A stretch of DNA of 64,000 nucleotides from Sinonovacula constricta (lineage: Eukaryota; Mollusca; Bivalvia; Cardiida; Solecurtidae), in contig CM017564.1 in the NCBI GenBank assembly GCA_007844125.1, forward strand, positions 14,550,244 to 14,614,243. The letters are read 5' to 3'. A program made the translations under genes and the position numbers. How positions within the stretch are numbered: position 1 is the first letter of the stretch; each line of letters starts with the position of its first letter. Positions 52,160 to 64,000 of the stretch are shown piece by piece. Below the pieces are notes generated by a model. It searched no databases, was not told the DNA's origin, and saw only the letters and a program-made list of their open reading frames with translations.

Positions 52160-53690
52160 AAGTTGAGAAATTGTTCATGGAAAGAAACTATTACTGTTTA
52201 GAATAGTTGTATGCTTCGAAGTGTTTTGGTTTCTTTCTTAAACGAAATTAATAATGATTTAAAACGCGCATACTTATTCCGATCGTACATAATATTTCTA
52301 AACGTACACGGTACTTTAAAAAATATTACAATCTCTTACAGTAAGTTTAAGCAAATGTTTATTTAGTTCGGACATGCGTTTATTCTGATCAAACAATAAT
52401 AAATTCTGCAAAACAATAATACAATCTGCACAGAGATAGTTGTTTAATGATTAAAATAAGTTAAAGGGATGTTTTAAGTTTTAAAGATAAAACATCTCTA
52501 ATATGAAGCAGAAAGTAGCGAATGTTTACCGTAAATAAAATGTCCAATTGATTACGTTTAAAGACCCTCTTTATGTGAGTAGAATATATTAATTTGGAAA
52601 AACAATTTTACAGTTTAACTGTACATTAACTTACAAGGACTTTTGAATGCATTGTCTTATACATAATATATTGCACAGTGAAATATTTAAATACTTTATC
52701 TTAATTATAAGTAAAAGAATGCGTATACATATTTCATTTGTCCGGAGTAATTTTATAAATGTTGAAATTTATGTAAGAAGTATTTTTGGAGTTTACGACA
52801 AAGCGCCAGTGATATTAATGGGTGTTTGTTGTTTGTTTTCTTGTTAAACTTTAACGTTTTAATGGTGTTTTTAAGTGGCTGTGTGTTTTTGCCTGAACAT
52901 GTGTGGATTTCAGCACAGGATGCACGTGAAATGTACCATTTTATAAGTCAGTCTGCCATATGAAAAGAGAGAATGGCTGAGTAAAGATAATTAGCAAGTC
53001 ATGAATATCGACATATCAAGACAACTCAGTACAAAAGTTATTAAGAAAAATCCGTCATATACTTTGTCTATCAAATTGGTAATTGAATAAATACCATATT
53101 TCTGATGTAGCAACACATTTATGACATGACACGATTTCTGAACTCTATCTTAAAGATGTCTGTTTTTAAAACAGCAGAATGCATATACATGTAGTTGTGA
53201 ACATGGTTGTGACTGTTAAAGATTTATTGTGGACATTATTGTATTGTATAAAACTGTGATAATTGGCCTTTTGTTAAAGTTTCTTAAGTGAAGTATTGTC
53301 ATCTCGTGGAAAGTAACTTCTGATGTGAAACTTCCCAAAATTAAGCAGGAGAATATCGTTTGGCACATAAAGATATATTCAGCAAAAAGTATTCATTTTG
53401 GTTTAACTGTAACAATGGATCATTGTTTGATATAAACTTTCAAACGTAAATTTCAAAGCAGATTTGTTAAGGTCGCCTAAAATCGACTTGTTTAAATAGA
53501 AGAATTAATGAAGAAATTTTGACGTTTGTACTTGTAAATTATATATAAGATTAGTTTATCCACCACCGCTGATATTATGCAGATTATAAAAATACAGCGC
53601 ATTTAAACTTCAACACAGTAGAATAATTTAAAATTTAATTAAAATAAATTTAAATTATTTATTCTTGTGTAAAAGGTTCCTGGGATTATG
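52160..53690. other. Gene-free stretch
   Basis: AT-rich; no exon or repeat core recognised. Confidence 0.4.
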
Positions 53691-54680
53691 CAGTAGAATG
53701 GCTATAACAGAAAGGAATTATTTATTCTGATGATAACTAGTACGATTTGAAGCTGGAAAAAAGTTATGAGAGTTTTTTATTACGGTGTTAAACTGGTCCC
53801 GATTTGAAGCGACAGGATTACTTAAAATTGAGGATATATTTATTCTGGAAGTAATTGGATCTGTTTAAGTGGTAAAATGACTAAAACTTGGGAAACTATT
53901 TAATCTGGTGCTAAGTGGTCCCGATTTGAGCGGTAGAAGGACTATAACAGGAGGCACTATTTATTCTAATGTTAAGAAGTCCCGATTTGAGCGGTAGAAG
54001 GAATATAACGAGTGGCACTATTTATTCTAATGTTAAGTAGTCCCGATTAGCGCGGTAGAAGGACTATAAAAGGAGGCACTATTTATTCTAATGTTAAGTA
54101 GTCCCGATTTGAGCGGTAGAAGGAATATAACAAGAGTCACTATTTGTTCTAATGTTAAGTAGTCTCGATTTGAAGTGGTAGAATTACTTTAACTAGAGAA
54201 ACGATATTTTAGGTGTTCATTGGTCTCGATTTTAAAGGGAAGAATGATTACAATATAACTATAATATAATTAGATTATTTATTTAGATAATTATTTATTT
54301 TGGTGTTTCAAAATGAACCATCAGAATGCCTTAAACAAGAGGAAACATATATGCAGGTATTACATGTGTCCGATATAAAACAGTGAATGAGTTTTATTAT
54401 ATGGAAGTTTTATTGTAATGTTAAATTATTCCATTATGAATCAATATAATGATGGTTACTGTGGTAACGATTTATTCTATCAACCTATTTTTGTATTAAA
54501 TCTTCCCGATTTGAAGCAGTAGGATGACTCTAACTGGATTTGGGATTTTATTCGTGTATTAAAAGTTTAGTACTTGCAGCAGTTGAGTTACTATAACTGG
54601 ACAAACTTCTATTATTGTAGTCCATAACTTGGGGAACTAGTCTTCTGTTGTTTAGATTTGAAACAGGCTAGAACTGGGGA
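53690..54680. repeat. 61-bp diverged tandem array
   Basis: Units contain cccgatttgagcggtagaag, gactataacaggaggcacta and tttattctaatgttaagtag. Copies at 53920-54160 are close; those on either side are strongly diverged. Confidence 0.85.
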
Positions 54681-54949
54681 ATCTTTTTTATTCTAGTATT
54701 AAAACTGAATAATTGTTATTGCGGCCCGATGGTTTGTGTACATACAAAGTATACAAAAAATGTTTAAATTCGATTTAAAAAGAATATAGTTTGTATGTTT
54801 GTGGTTCACGCATACAATAATCTGCTATAGAAACAAGAAATATTTTATAGATGGAAATATGCGTTGTAGAGGGTGTTTTATTGAACTCAATATATTTCAT
54901 ATTGCGAAACGGCAGATAGGAACACGGCTCTTAAAGACAAGACTAATTA

Positions 54950-55290
54950 CAATAAGACAGTAATATCTGATACCCTTTCAATATATAAATAAAACGGTTC
55001 TATCAAAATAACCACATATATTTAAATCTAACCTATCTCTAGACAAAGGCAAACAGGGTAAAGGTAAATGTGACAACAACACAGAAACGAAACCTAACAC
55101 ACAAAAAGAAAAACCATCAGTTACCACCTTAGAACGGTCAGTAGACAAAAGGACCGACTGGGCTGCTTAAACCTGGTGTGTGGAGCGCTTCACCCACCCA
55201 CTTCCTGAAGGGTTTTCTATCAAACAGTGTAAATAAAAATATCCCGTCAAAGTGAGACAACTAACTGTAAGCACCTGCATTTCAATATCC
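54950..55290 (+). mobile_element. Dispersed element fragment
   Basis: Includes agttaccaccttagaacggt, cagtagacaaaaggaccgac, the gtgtggagcgcttcacccac box, and ctaactgtaagcacctgcat. Confidence 0.55.
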
Positions 55291-55739
55291 TTTATATCAG
55301 TTAAGTTTTTTTCAACTTTAGTAAAACCTTATAAAACCCTTGCAGAATTAAGCATTATAAAGCTAACTTAGTAACCTTCAATTGAAGAGTAAGATTATTA
55401 AAAAAGGACATGTTTGAAGATTAAGATTGTTGAAATGGAGATATGTTCCAGACTAACTTTTAAAGGACAAATTTGTATTTCCTTTTATGAACATTGGACT
55501 TTAGTTCCTCAATTCTTTCTTCATATAAACAGGATGCTATAACCATTTAGTCTTTTCTAGTTATTTTTGTTCTTGATTTATCAAGTTATTTTCATTTATA
55601 ATCAACAAATTTTGTGTAGTTCTTCTAATCGAAATAATACCTCTCTCTCTCTTTAAAACTATGTGGGCATTATTTTTAAATGACGTCACTACTTTCGTCA
55701 TAGGTTATCAAAGAAAAGATCAGCGCTTGGACACTTTTT

Positions 55740-56200
55740 ATTCAAATAGATCGGTTTTCTTCATTGCTTCCATTTGAGAAACCAACCAGGAAGTGTCATT
55801 TCATTCATTTTAAGGATTGTTACGTATATTTCCTTTGATGGACATTGAACTTTGGTTCCTCAATTCTATTTTCACATGAACAGGATGCTACATTTACTCT
55901 TCTGTGGTCATTTTATTCCTTGATTCAAAAAGTTAATTTCATTTACTATCAACAATTTTGTGTAGGTCTTCTGATCGAAATAACCTATCTCTCGTCTAAA
56001 CACTATGTCAAGATGATTTTTATGACGTCAGTACTTTTGTCAAAACTTACCAAACAAAACGTCATCGCGTGGGCATTTACTCAAATGGATCAGATTTCTT
56101 TTCATTGCTTGAATTTGAGATATCCATGCATTTTAGAAACCCATCAGGAGGTGCGAAGTTAGAGTTCTGTAAAACCGGTTTAAGCACACCAGAAGATTAA
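55740..56200 (-). mobile_element. Dispersed element fragments, reverse
   Basis: Two reverse pieces (caccaggaagtg-like near 55790, and aggtgcgaagttagagttctg near 56151 with gtttaagcacacc). Local internal duplication is likely, since 55840-55980 resembles 55480-55640. Confidence 0.4.
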
Positions 56201-57168
56201 GACTTTTGAAAAGAACATATGTTTTCAGACCATCTTTCAATTGAACATTAAGATTATTAAAAGGGACATATGTTTTCAGACTATACTTTCAATTTGAGAT
56301 TCAGATTATTGAAAACGACATGTTTTCAGACTAGTGAGACAGTTCCGACAGCCAATGGGATTAACTCAGCTGCTCGTAGTGTTGTATCTTTTTGGAGACA
56401 GTTGGCCAAGATTAACAGCCGTCAATACATTGCACGCACTGTGCGGTATTGATCGTTGAGATATGTTTCTTGTTCATGTACGTGTATAGTGATTCAAGGA
56501 TTGTCTGCCAATGAAAGGCACTTCAATATTTTGGCGAGCTGTGATTGCCCAAGTTTTTTATGTCGGTCAGAAATTAATTTTGTGGGTAAATGTTTTATAT
56601 TCTGCTTTCTTTTTTACAGCCGGTAATAATATTACAGTTGTATTTGCCAATATGTATTTGGTTATTGACATTTTATAAGGTTAATCGAATAGTAAATTGC
56701 TATCCGGATACATGTGATATCCGGTTATCCGGTTAACATTTAACCGTTAATATCCCTAATAAGAATATTATTACAAGCCCCTTTTTCAGTTTGCAGTATG
56801 TGCTCTTTGTATGCATATATCATATTACCATGCTGACTCTTAAAATAATTAGCTCTTGTAAGCCAACAGTGTTTGTTTGTTGCTTGTGTCTTTGTTTTCT
56901 TTTGTTTGTTTGTTTTGTTTCTGTTCACCGTCATACCAAACACAGTTAAATTATACAAAGATAATTGACAGTGGAAGCTTATATATTGCTGCCCTCATTG
57001 TGAATATCATGTATTTTAATGAACAACTCAACACGACGCTTCACCCTGTCATTCTATGCTGACATAGGCCTGACAATACTTGAAACTGGCGTTATGTTTG
57101 CTTAAGCATATGCATTGAAGCAATACCATTTTAAATGGACTCGGGCCGTAGTTTAAAGCCATAGCTAC

Positions 57169-57363
57169 GTGAACCCACCAAATGCGTTACCAGGTCTGTA
57201 CAAACGATTTGAACTTTATGAAAATATAATACAAATGTTAAACAATAAGATCTGGGATGCGCAAGACTTGTTTAGTCCCAGGAAAACTGCACGTTTGACG
57301 CACGGATGTTGCAATTGTTCCGTCGCTGAATGTGAGTCCTACAAGGTCAGGCACAGCAACTAG
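57169..57363 (+). other. 64-codon ORF conserved before G7
   Basis: Counterpart of 43793-43987, with identical last two thirds. No function can be assigned. Confidence 0.2.
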
Positions 57364-57678
57364 CGAAGCGAATCTTAGACGTCTGTCTTGTGATTTTCTT
57401 TCGAAAAGTGGCTGAAACACAACACTTTAAATGGCAAATGTGTACGTGCATTTGTTAAAAATATACTTGCCAAAAGGGGAACTGCGGACTTTTGGTGGCG
57501 AGTAAATTATGTGGCCTTAGATATGTCGTGAGGTTCGGGTACAGCTACATTTGAAATCTATTTAAGCTTATACGAATAAGGCGTATTTACAAAAAAACAA
57601 CAGCTTTTAGATGTTATACTAAAGAAAATTAGGAATGTATACTGAAAATGCTAAACTGATTCCTTGTAGAGACCCAAC

Positions 57679-60160
57679 ATGCTGCGACTCTGTGCCATCC
57701 TGGCCCTGATTGGGATATGCCTTGCATTAGAGGATATTCTGACATACGAGTTCACCAAGGACACATGTTTGTTTAGTTATGGCGTCCCAATAGAACAGCG
57801 AGAAGAAATCAACGACATGCAGTGCGTTAAGGCGTGCTTGAAGAACGAGAACTGCACCTCCCTGATGTACCAAACTGCCACAAATCAATGTTTCCTGAAT
57901 GCCGAAATCCTGGAAGACGAGAGTCTGTTTCCGGCGGACTGCGGAGTGCATTACGCCGCTCCGGTCACAAGTAAGTTATTAGCGCCTACTGCAAAGTGTA
58001 TACCTTCTGTCGATTTACGACATATAAAGCAAATGAGAACGCGATTGCGCATAAGGACTGCAATAATGCAATTTACTATGCACGTAAAAAGGTAATTTCC
58101 GGTTTTTTTTATTTAAAATACAATGATGTCACTGACACATATAAGAGTATTTAGTATATATTAAATAAGTAAACAATTGTGCAGTTTTTTGCTCCGGGTA
58201 ATATGAAGGTATATATGAAAGGATGAAGATTTATTTAGCTTGACAAAACAGACTGATCAATTAACTGTCAAGTGCGTGAAAAAGGACGGACATACTAACC
58301 ACGTTTTCATTTTTTTATAATTAGAAAATACCACTAAGTCACAATATACCATAAATTGAATAGGTCCAGGACAAAAGTATTCACGTGCAAATCAAATGTA
58401 GAAGTGAAATCTTAGACATGTCATTAAAAACAGACCCAAAAGTTACCGACTAGTATAACACAGTTTAATAGTCGAATCCTACTGCAGTGTTCAGTAAGAT
58501 GTTTGCAAAGTTTTATAAGAAAATATGTTCAGCGGAAGGATTAAAGGGACAATAAGAAGGGGTCCTGTAATAATTCCCACCGATATTTAAATCTGATCCA
58601 CCTCTAGACGAGGGAAACATGGTAAAATGTAAAAATGACAAATACACAGAGACAATACATAACACACAAACTGACAAACTAACAGTACCGCCTTAGAATG
58701 GTCAGTCGGCAAAAGGACCTACTAGGGTGTCTACACCTGGCTTGTGGAGCGGCCCAATCTCGCACTCCTGCAAGGTTTTCTCTCAAACATTGTAAATAAA
58801 TAAACTCTTTTTGAATGATTCTGACACTCCGATCCTAAACCGTTAGTGTAATGTTCTGTTGCAGGATACTTTGGCTGCGAGCATGGTTGGCAGGCCGTTC
58901 AAGGCAGATGCTTTCTCTATCCGGATGTTTTATTAAGTTGGCAAGGCTGTGACGAATACTGCATAGGGGAGGGAGGATACCTTGCCAGACTGCTCAACTC
59001 CACCGATATTCCTCTACTCTACAGCGCCATCACCTACGGCTGGGCCACAACAAATGTTGCAGATGGCTGGTGCCCCTGGATGACTGTCAATGACCTGTTC
59101 ACTGAGGGCATCTACACAGGTAAGGTCACTCTTACGCAATAAACGTCATTTTTATGACATACACGTGTAGACTCACCTAATCATGATTAGCACAGACACA
59201 GGTAAGGACCAAATTTTATCATGTCTCACTGGTTCCGTCTCTTTATATATGTATACACTCCTAATATAAGTGTATATGCTCTACACAAACTTTCTGAATC
59301 GCCTAATGCTTACTACAGGTTCGGTTGCTTCTTAAACCAGATCTTTAGACCTTTTGCCAAGTGACCGTTCAAGGCGGAAACTGGTGGATGTTGTTACTGT
59401 TGTCGTTGCTTTTTGGCGTCTATCTTCTCGTATTTTTGATTTTTGTAACTTTTACGTTTTATTTTGTTGTGCCTTTGTCTAATAGTAGATCAAACTTTAA
59501 CTTTTTTGGTTATTCACATCCAACCGTTTCTTATTTTACTATTGCAAAATTTATCAGTTTAACTCCGCATTACAGATAAACATCCACCTAATATTATTTC
59601 AAAACCTGGATATAATTACATCCGCTTAAAAAAGTTCAGACGCTTCACACATGTTCTTAACTTATGTCCATCCAATTCTTTACACGGATCAGCTTCCTGA
59701 AGATTAAATCATATCTTTACACAGGTTCGTCTGCGTTTCACAAACTTAACGTCATTTAATTAATTACAGTGAAAGGTTACAATCATTATACAGGGCATGA
59801 CTTTCCTTGAGGGAAATATACTAGTAGACATGACATTCGTGCGTCGATCGGGTGTCACCGTGCGACGGTCGCTTAATGTAGATATGGCGTAATTAGATAT
59901 TTTTCTCCATCTTTTCAAGTTTCATAGCTAAACACATGCACATTGAATTCCATAGCGATTTAAGCTTATTCTTTGCAGATCGAGACGGTGTGCCCTTACA
60001 CCCACAAGTACTCTCCACGATTTACTATAACGGCGAGTCCTACGACTGCGGATATGCTTGCTCGACCAAGATCTACATGGATGGGTGTCATTATGCGTAC
60101 AGTTGTCTGTGTGAACATGATGCCAAAGTCATAATGAAGAGGCCAAAACGATTTCAGTGA
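57679..60160 (+). CDS. G7: secreted PAN + C-type-lectin-like protein, extra-cysteine type
   Basis: The coding exons are 57679-57970, 58865-59119 and 59979-60160 (729 bases, 242 residues), with phase-1 introns of 894 and 859 bases. It is the tandem duplicate of G6: the same signal peptide type, six-cysteine PAN-like module, GCEHGW, GRCFLYPD, WQGCDEYC, the NST sequon, WCPWMT with its extra Cys, DCGYAC with its extra Cys, SCLCE, and a tail IMKRPKRFQ. Differences from G6 include NENCTS instead of NDSCTS in exon 1 (one sequon lost, one gained by position), and several changes around the exon 2 tryptophan loop and the exon 3 loop before DGC. All splice sites are canonical and the frame is intact throughout. 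Confidence 0.87.
58330..58800 (+). mobile_element. Dispersed element in intron 1 of G7
   Basis: Same insertion as in G6 intron 1 (44930-45420). Confidence 0.55.
59310..59500 (-). mobile_element. Dispersed element in intron 2 of G7, reverse
   Basis: Same insertion as in G6 intron 2, with small indels: ccttttgccaagtgaccgtt, caaggcggaaactgg, and tgtgcctttgtctaatag. Confidence 0.5.
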
Positions 60161-62150
60161 AAGTTTGGATGAGTTTTCTTCTTGTCGGTTCTTTTCGGAA
60201 CATTTCGAACTTTCACTGCATAAAGACATTTTAAGTTCCACTGTTGTAAAGATGAAAGAAACGCTAAAACGGTCAAATTAAATCACCAATATTGTATGCA
60301 TTTAAATTTAATCAATATTCTCTGATAATTGTGTTATTGCTCTGTATAATCCTAACCCACGCCCTAACAATAATCATTTATGTAACGATGAAATGAGAAA
60401 AATGAAAGTTATAAACAGTGCTATATTTCAATAAGCAGATTTTAAGCTTATGTGTTTTCGCTGCTTCTCGATCAAACTTACATATTTTAATTTTAATCAT
60501 TTGAATGGGTCAATATATATTAAGGACACACGGCTATGCTTACTATATGTACAAATTGTGTGTAGTGTGTTCTATATGTGTATTGACGAACAGTTAATTG
60601 AACATAACACGCTGTAATTTTCCTGGTCCCTACCTTTTTCTACATTTTTCCAACGAAAAGACACAAGCAATGATAAAAGGTCACAAATGAGCCTTTTACA
60701 CTAGATAAGCTTGTAAAAATGTTAACAAGAAAAGTCGGTGATGCAAAGCATCATAGGCGACCCAAAAACTGGGACAGGTAAACAGGTTACAGCCATATGG
60801 GAGCCAGTAACAAAGACATGTTTGAAAAGTTATGGTCTTTGTTAGAACATTTCAGTATTCTATAAATCTTCAAAAAATATATATACTTACAAATCCTGAA
60901 ATCAAATAAAGGTTAAAACACAATAAAAAGGCAAAACCCAACACCATTAAAAGTTTTTTCCAAAATGTAACATATTTACAAGGAGAAGAACTTTACACCA
61001 ATTAACTATCAGTGTTAGGAAGTCCGCAGAAACCCCGCCCCCACTCCCTGCGCAAATTTCAGTTGAGCATTTCAAATATAGGTCGCCAATAATGGTACGA
61101 CTGTAAAATTATAGTTTGAGGTTTCTAATGCATTATTGAGAAGAATGTTCGGAAAACAACATTTAAATGGAATGTTAACAGCTTTCTTTAAGCATTAAAA
61201 ACCTGTGCCAGCTGTTATGTTCCTGTATATTTCAGACTGGTTATAATTATTATTATAATTTAATCCTACTCCTCAGTTTCTGTAAGTGCATTGCAAAGCA
61301 GATATTATTGGTTTTCACGGGACGTGTTGAAAAGATACATACATACATATATATACATATGAGTGTGTGTGCGTGCGTGTGTGCGTGCATGCGTGTGTGT
61401 GTGTGTGTATTTCGTGATATACTGGCGCTAAAATATTACGTTTTTTATTTTTGTGTTTTCTCGTAAGCCATTCTCAACAAAGATGGTTTAGCAAAAAGGA
61501 AGACTAAAGTATTGGAATTCAACTTCTTAATATAACTAAAAAGACGATGGGTTTACAATAGAAATTATAAATTAAAACAGTTTCAGTTGACTTCTATGGA
61601 ATCGTGCTTCTTACATTGTTTTTACCTTTTCATCGTTCAATCTAAACTGACTTAGATAAAAGTATATCTAAAAATTATCTTGAAGGGGAACGGGTACTGT
61701 GTGATACAGGTAACAAAGTAACAGGGCGTCGTTTCAAGGGAAAACTGTAAAAAGCTACATCTGTTTATATCGCTTCATAAATGTGAGATGTGGACAATTG
61801 ATTTGGTTTATTACTTCGGTTCTACAATATACGCAGGACATAAGTCAAATTAACTGTCAATAAGTGGCTTGCTATTTGGAATTATTATGTTATTAAGATT
61901 AGATATTTTAACAATCCTAACGTTTATTGGTTAAGCTAAATGCGATTTTTTACCATAATATATACTCTAATTGTCATGATCAGTTGTTACGTATACGTAT
62001 GGTTTTCGTATACTTCAGCCATTTGTTCGGCAGTTATTTTTGATACTTAGAAATAAATGGATAAATAAAACGAGGAAACTGTTTTATTTCATGTATTTTG
62101 CTTCAGTTCTTCACATTTAATAAAAATATAATGAAGGTAACGTAAAGCAA
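60161..62150. other. 3' flank and intergenic region after G7
   Basis: No gene. It follows the G6 flank except for a block at about 61110-61460 that contains a (TA)/(GT) microsatellite at about 61340-61410. Confidence 0.5.
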
Positions 62151-62154
62151 TATA

Positions 62155-62660
62155 ATTTTTGTGTGAATACCTACTCAGGTACCGTATGTATATTTTGTGT
62201 GATGGTATGATAAACCGCATTTAGAATACCTACTCAGGTACCGTATGTATATTTTGTGTGATGGTATGATAAACCGCATTTAGAATACCTACCCGGTTAT
62301 CGTATGTTTATTTTGTGTGATGGTATGATAAACCGCATTTAGAATACCGACCCGGTTATCGTATGTTTATTTTGTGTGATGGTGTGATAAACCGCATTTA
62401 AAATACCTACCCAATCGCCGTATGTATATTTTGTGTGATGGTATGATAACCGCATTTAGAATATCTACTCGGTTACCGTATGTATATTTTGTGTGATGAT
62501 ATGATAAACCGCATTTAAAATACCTACTCGGTTACCGTATGTATTTTTTGTGTGATGGTATGATAAACCGCATTTAGAATACCTACTCGGTTACCGTATG
62601 TATATTTTGTGTGATGGTATGATAAAGCGAATTTAGAATACCTACTCGTTTACCTAAGTA
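62155..62660. repeat. 59-bp tandem array, about 8.5 copies
   Basis: Same unit as 49258-49603 but with more copies, and with cccggttat/ctcggttac variants not seen in the first array. Confidence 0.93.
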
Positions 62661-62679
62661 CATACCTTACTTACATTGA

Positions 62680-63430
62680 TTGTTTACATAACTTCTTTAC
62701 ACGGCTTCTTTACATTGCCTTTTTACATAGCTTCATTACATAGCGCCAGTGTCTTTGCATAGCTTCGCTACATTGTTTCTTTACACAGCTTCTTTATAGC
62801 TTTTTTTATATAGCTTCTTTACTTAGCTTCTTTACTTAGCTTCTTTACATATCTTCTTTATATAGCTTCTGTACACAGCTTCTTTACATGGTTTCTTTAT
62901 GTAGCTTCTTTACATATCTTTACATATATTCTCTGCACAGCTTCTTTGTATGACTTGTCTTCATTGCTTCAAAGTACAGCTTCTTTAACAGCTTCTATGC
63001 ATTGCTTCTCTACATAGCTTCTCTACATAGCTTCTCTACATAGCTTCTTACATAGCTTCTTTACATAGCTTCTCTACATAGCTTCTCTACATAGCTTCTC
63101 TACATAGCTCCTCTGCATAGCTCCTCTACATAGCTTCTATGCATAACTTTTCTACATAGCTCTTCTACATAGCTTCTTTACATAGCTTCTATGCAAAGCT
63201 TCTCTACATAGCTCCTCTACATAGCTTCTTTACATAGCTTCTATGCATAGCTTCTCTACATTGCTTCTCTACATAGCTTCTCTACATAGCTTCTTACATA
63301 GCTTCTTTACATAGCTTCTCTACATAGCTTCTCTACATAGCTTCTCTACATAGCTCCTCTACATAGCTCCTCTACATAGCTTCTATGCATAGCTTCTTAA
63401 CATAGCTTCTCTACATACGTTCTCTGCTAA
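62680..63430. repeat. 13-bp tandem array (tctctacatagct)
   Basis: About 55 copies. A block of several units (about 63000-63130) is repeated at about 63255-63385, giving a higher-order structure. Confidence 0.92.
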
Positions 63431-63544
63431 GCTTCATTTCTGTTGTATGTATTTACAATACATAACCGCGTGTAAATGTTGACTTTTCAACTCAGCATTT
63501 ATTGACAGTTTATTCGTACGTCGATCGTGCGTCAATTAGACAAG

Positions 63545-63775
63545 GGGAGCCCGTGGTGTAGTGGTAGAGTTGCCGATTTGTAACTCCTTTGACTGCTTAG
63601 TCTCTCACAGTGGGGGCTTGAGTCCCGGTCGGGGTGAAGGACTTAATGTGAGAAGGTCTTCAAGCTGACTTGCGGTGCACCGGTGGTTCTACCCAGACAT
63701 TTGTCTGGGGTCTTCGTCCAACAAAAGGCTTGACGTGGCTATAATGATTGTAATTGCTCGCTGCGATGTATTTTT
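63545..63775 (+). mobile_element. tRNA-derived SINE (type 2), best copy
   Basis: The tRNA-like head has gtggtgtagtggtagag (A box) and gggcttgagtcccggtcggg (B box), then the body aaggacttaatgtgagaagg, acttgcggtgcaccggtgg and the end gctcgctgcgatgta. Confidence 0.8.
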
Positions 63776-64000
63776 AAAAACGAAACAGTTGTGTACAATT
63801 ATAAATAGACATCGTACCATATCAACGCCGACCGTATATAGCATACTGATTTGGACAATTTCGAACGTTGGTTTATTCTAGCAAGCAGAGTTATAGGAGG
63901 GTTTAAAGAAATTTGACCATTCTTTCTTTTCATGAAAATATTTGGTGAAATTATTAACCAAATGTTTACAACAACTGGGCCCTACACAAATTGAATTGTA

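Larger units (their letters stand above)
43170..56575 (+). repeat. Segmental tandem duplication, first unit (carries G6)
   Basis: Starting near gggtaaatgttttata, this stretch is matched in the same order from about 56580 to the window end: the palindrome block, the 64-codon ORF, all three exons, introns, the 3' flank, the 59-bp array, the 13-bp array and a type-2 SINE. The two start codons are 13391 bases apart. Large differences are local indels and tandem-array lengths. Confidence 0.8.
56580..64000 (+). repeat. Segmental tandem duplication, second unit (carries G7), incomplete
   Basis: Homologous to 43170-51720 in the same order; the window ends inside it. By comparison with the first unit, about 5 kb more of the unit would be expected beyond the window, possibly followed by a further gene copy. 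Confidence 0.75.

Overview
This is eukaryotic, AT-rich, gene-poor DNA. It has spliced genes, GT-AG introns, AATAAA signals, tRNA-derived SINEs, long microsatellites and minisatellites, and a local tandem gene family. The overall picture (an expanded secreted lectin-like family with tRNA-SINEs ending in a CCCAATAAACAA-type tail) suggests a marine or freshwater invertebrate, most likely a mollusc. The species cannot be told from the sequence, and no bacterial or viral gene was seen.

The only convincing protein-coding content is one family, present seven times, all on the + strand. I call the copies G1 (2284-3615, disrupted), G2 (6858-8330), G3 (14630-16116), G4 (23228-26569), G5 (36549-38081), G6 (44288-46772) and G7 (57679-60160). 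An orphan last exon lies at 19745-19905. Each gene has three coding exons split by two phase-1 introns. Exon 1 encodes a signal peptide plus a six-cysteine PAN/apple-like module. Exon 2 encodes the first half of a C-type-lectin-like domain (CTLD). Exon 3 encodes its second half and a short basic tail. The predicted products are secreted proteins of about 240 residues. A splice acceptor 10-40 bases before every start codon, together with recurring promoter-like blocks (CCAAT box, TATA-like box, short leader ending in AAG/GT), indicates a separate untranslated first exon.

Layout: 1-1100 is repetitive flank, homologous to 9400-10480. G1 and G2 are close relatives, separated by AT/GA microsatellites. 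G3 follows a 4 kb gene-free stretch with a reversed SINE. CT-rich tracts and the orphan exon 3 block lie at 18.3-20.3 kb. G4 has a long second intron. A 3.9 kb minisatellite with a 57-bp period fills 27.7-31.7 kb and yields spurious long ORFs on both strands. SINEs, a 43-bp minisatellite and G5 follow. From about 43.2 kb to the end, a unit of about 13.4 kb is present twice (one full copy, one incomplete copy), carrying G6 and G7, each with downstream 59-bp and 13-bp tandem arrays. A dispersed element of about 0.8 kb without coding capacity recurs throughout on both strands.

The genes look like a birth-and-death multigene family whose members diversify in glycosylation sites and cysteine pattern: G6 and G7 share two extra cysteines, one in each half of the CTLD. 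Function is inferred only from the domain types (extracellular recognition or adhesion). No ligand can be named.
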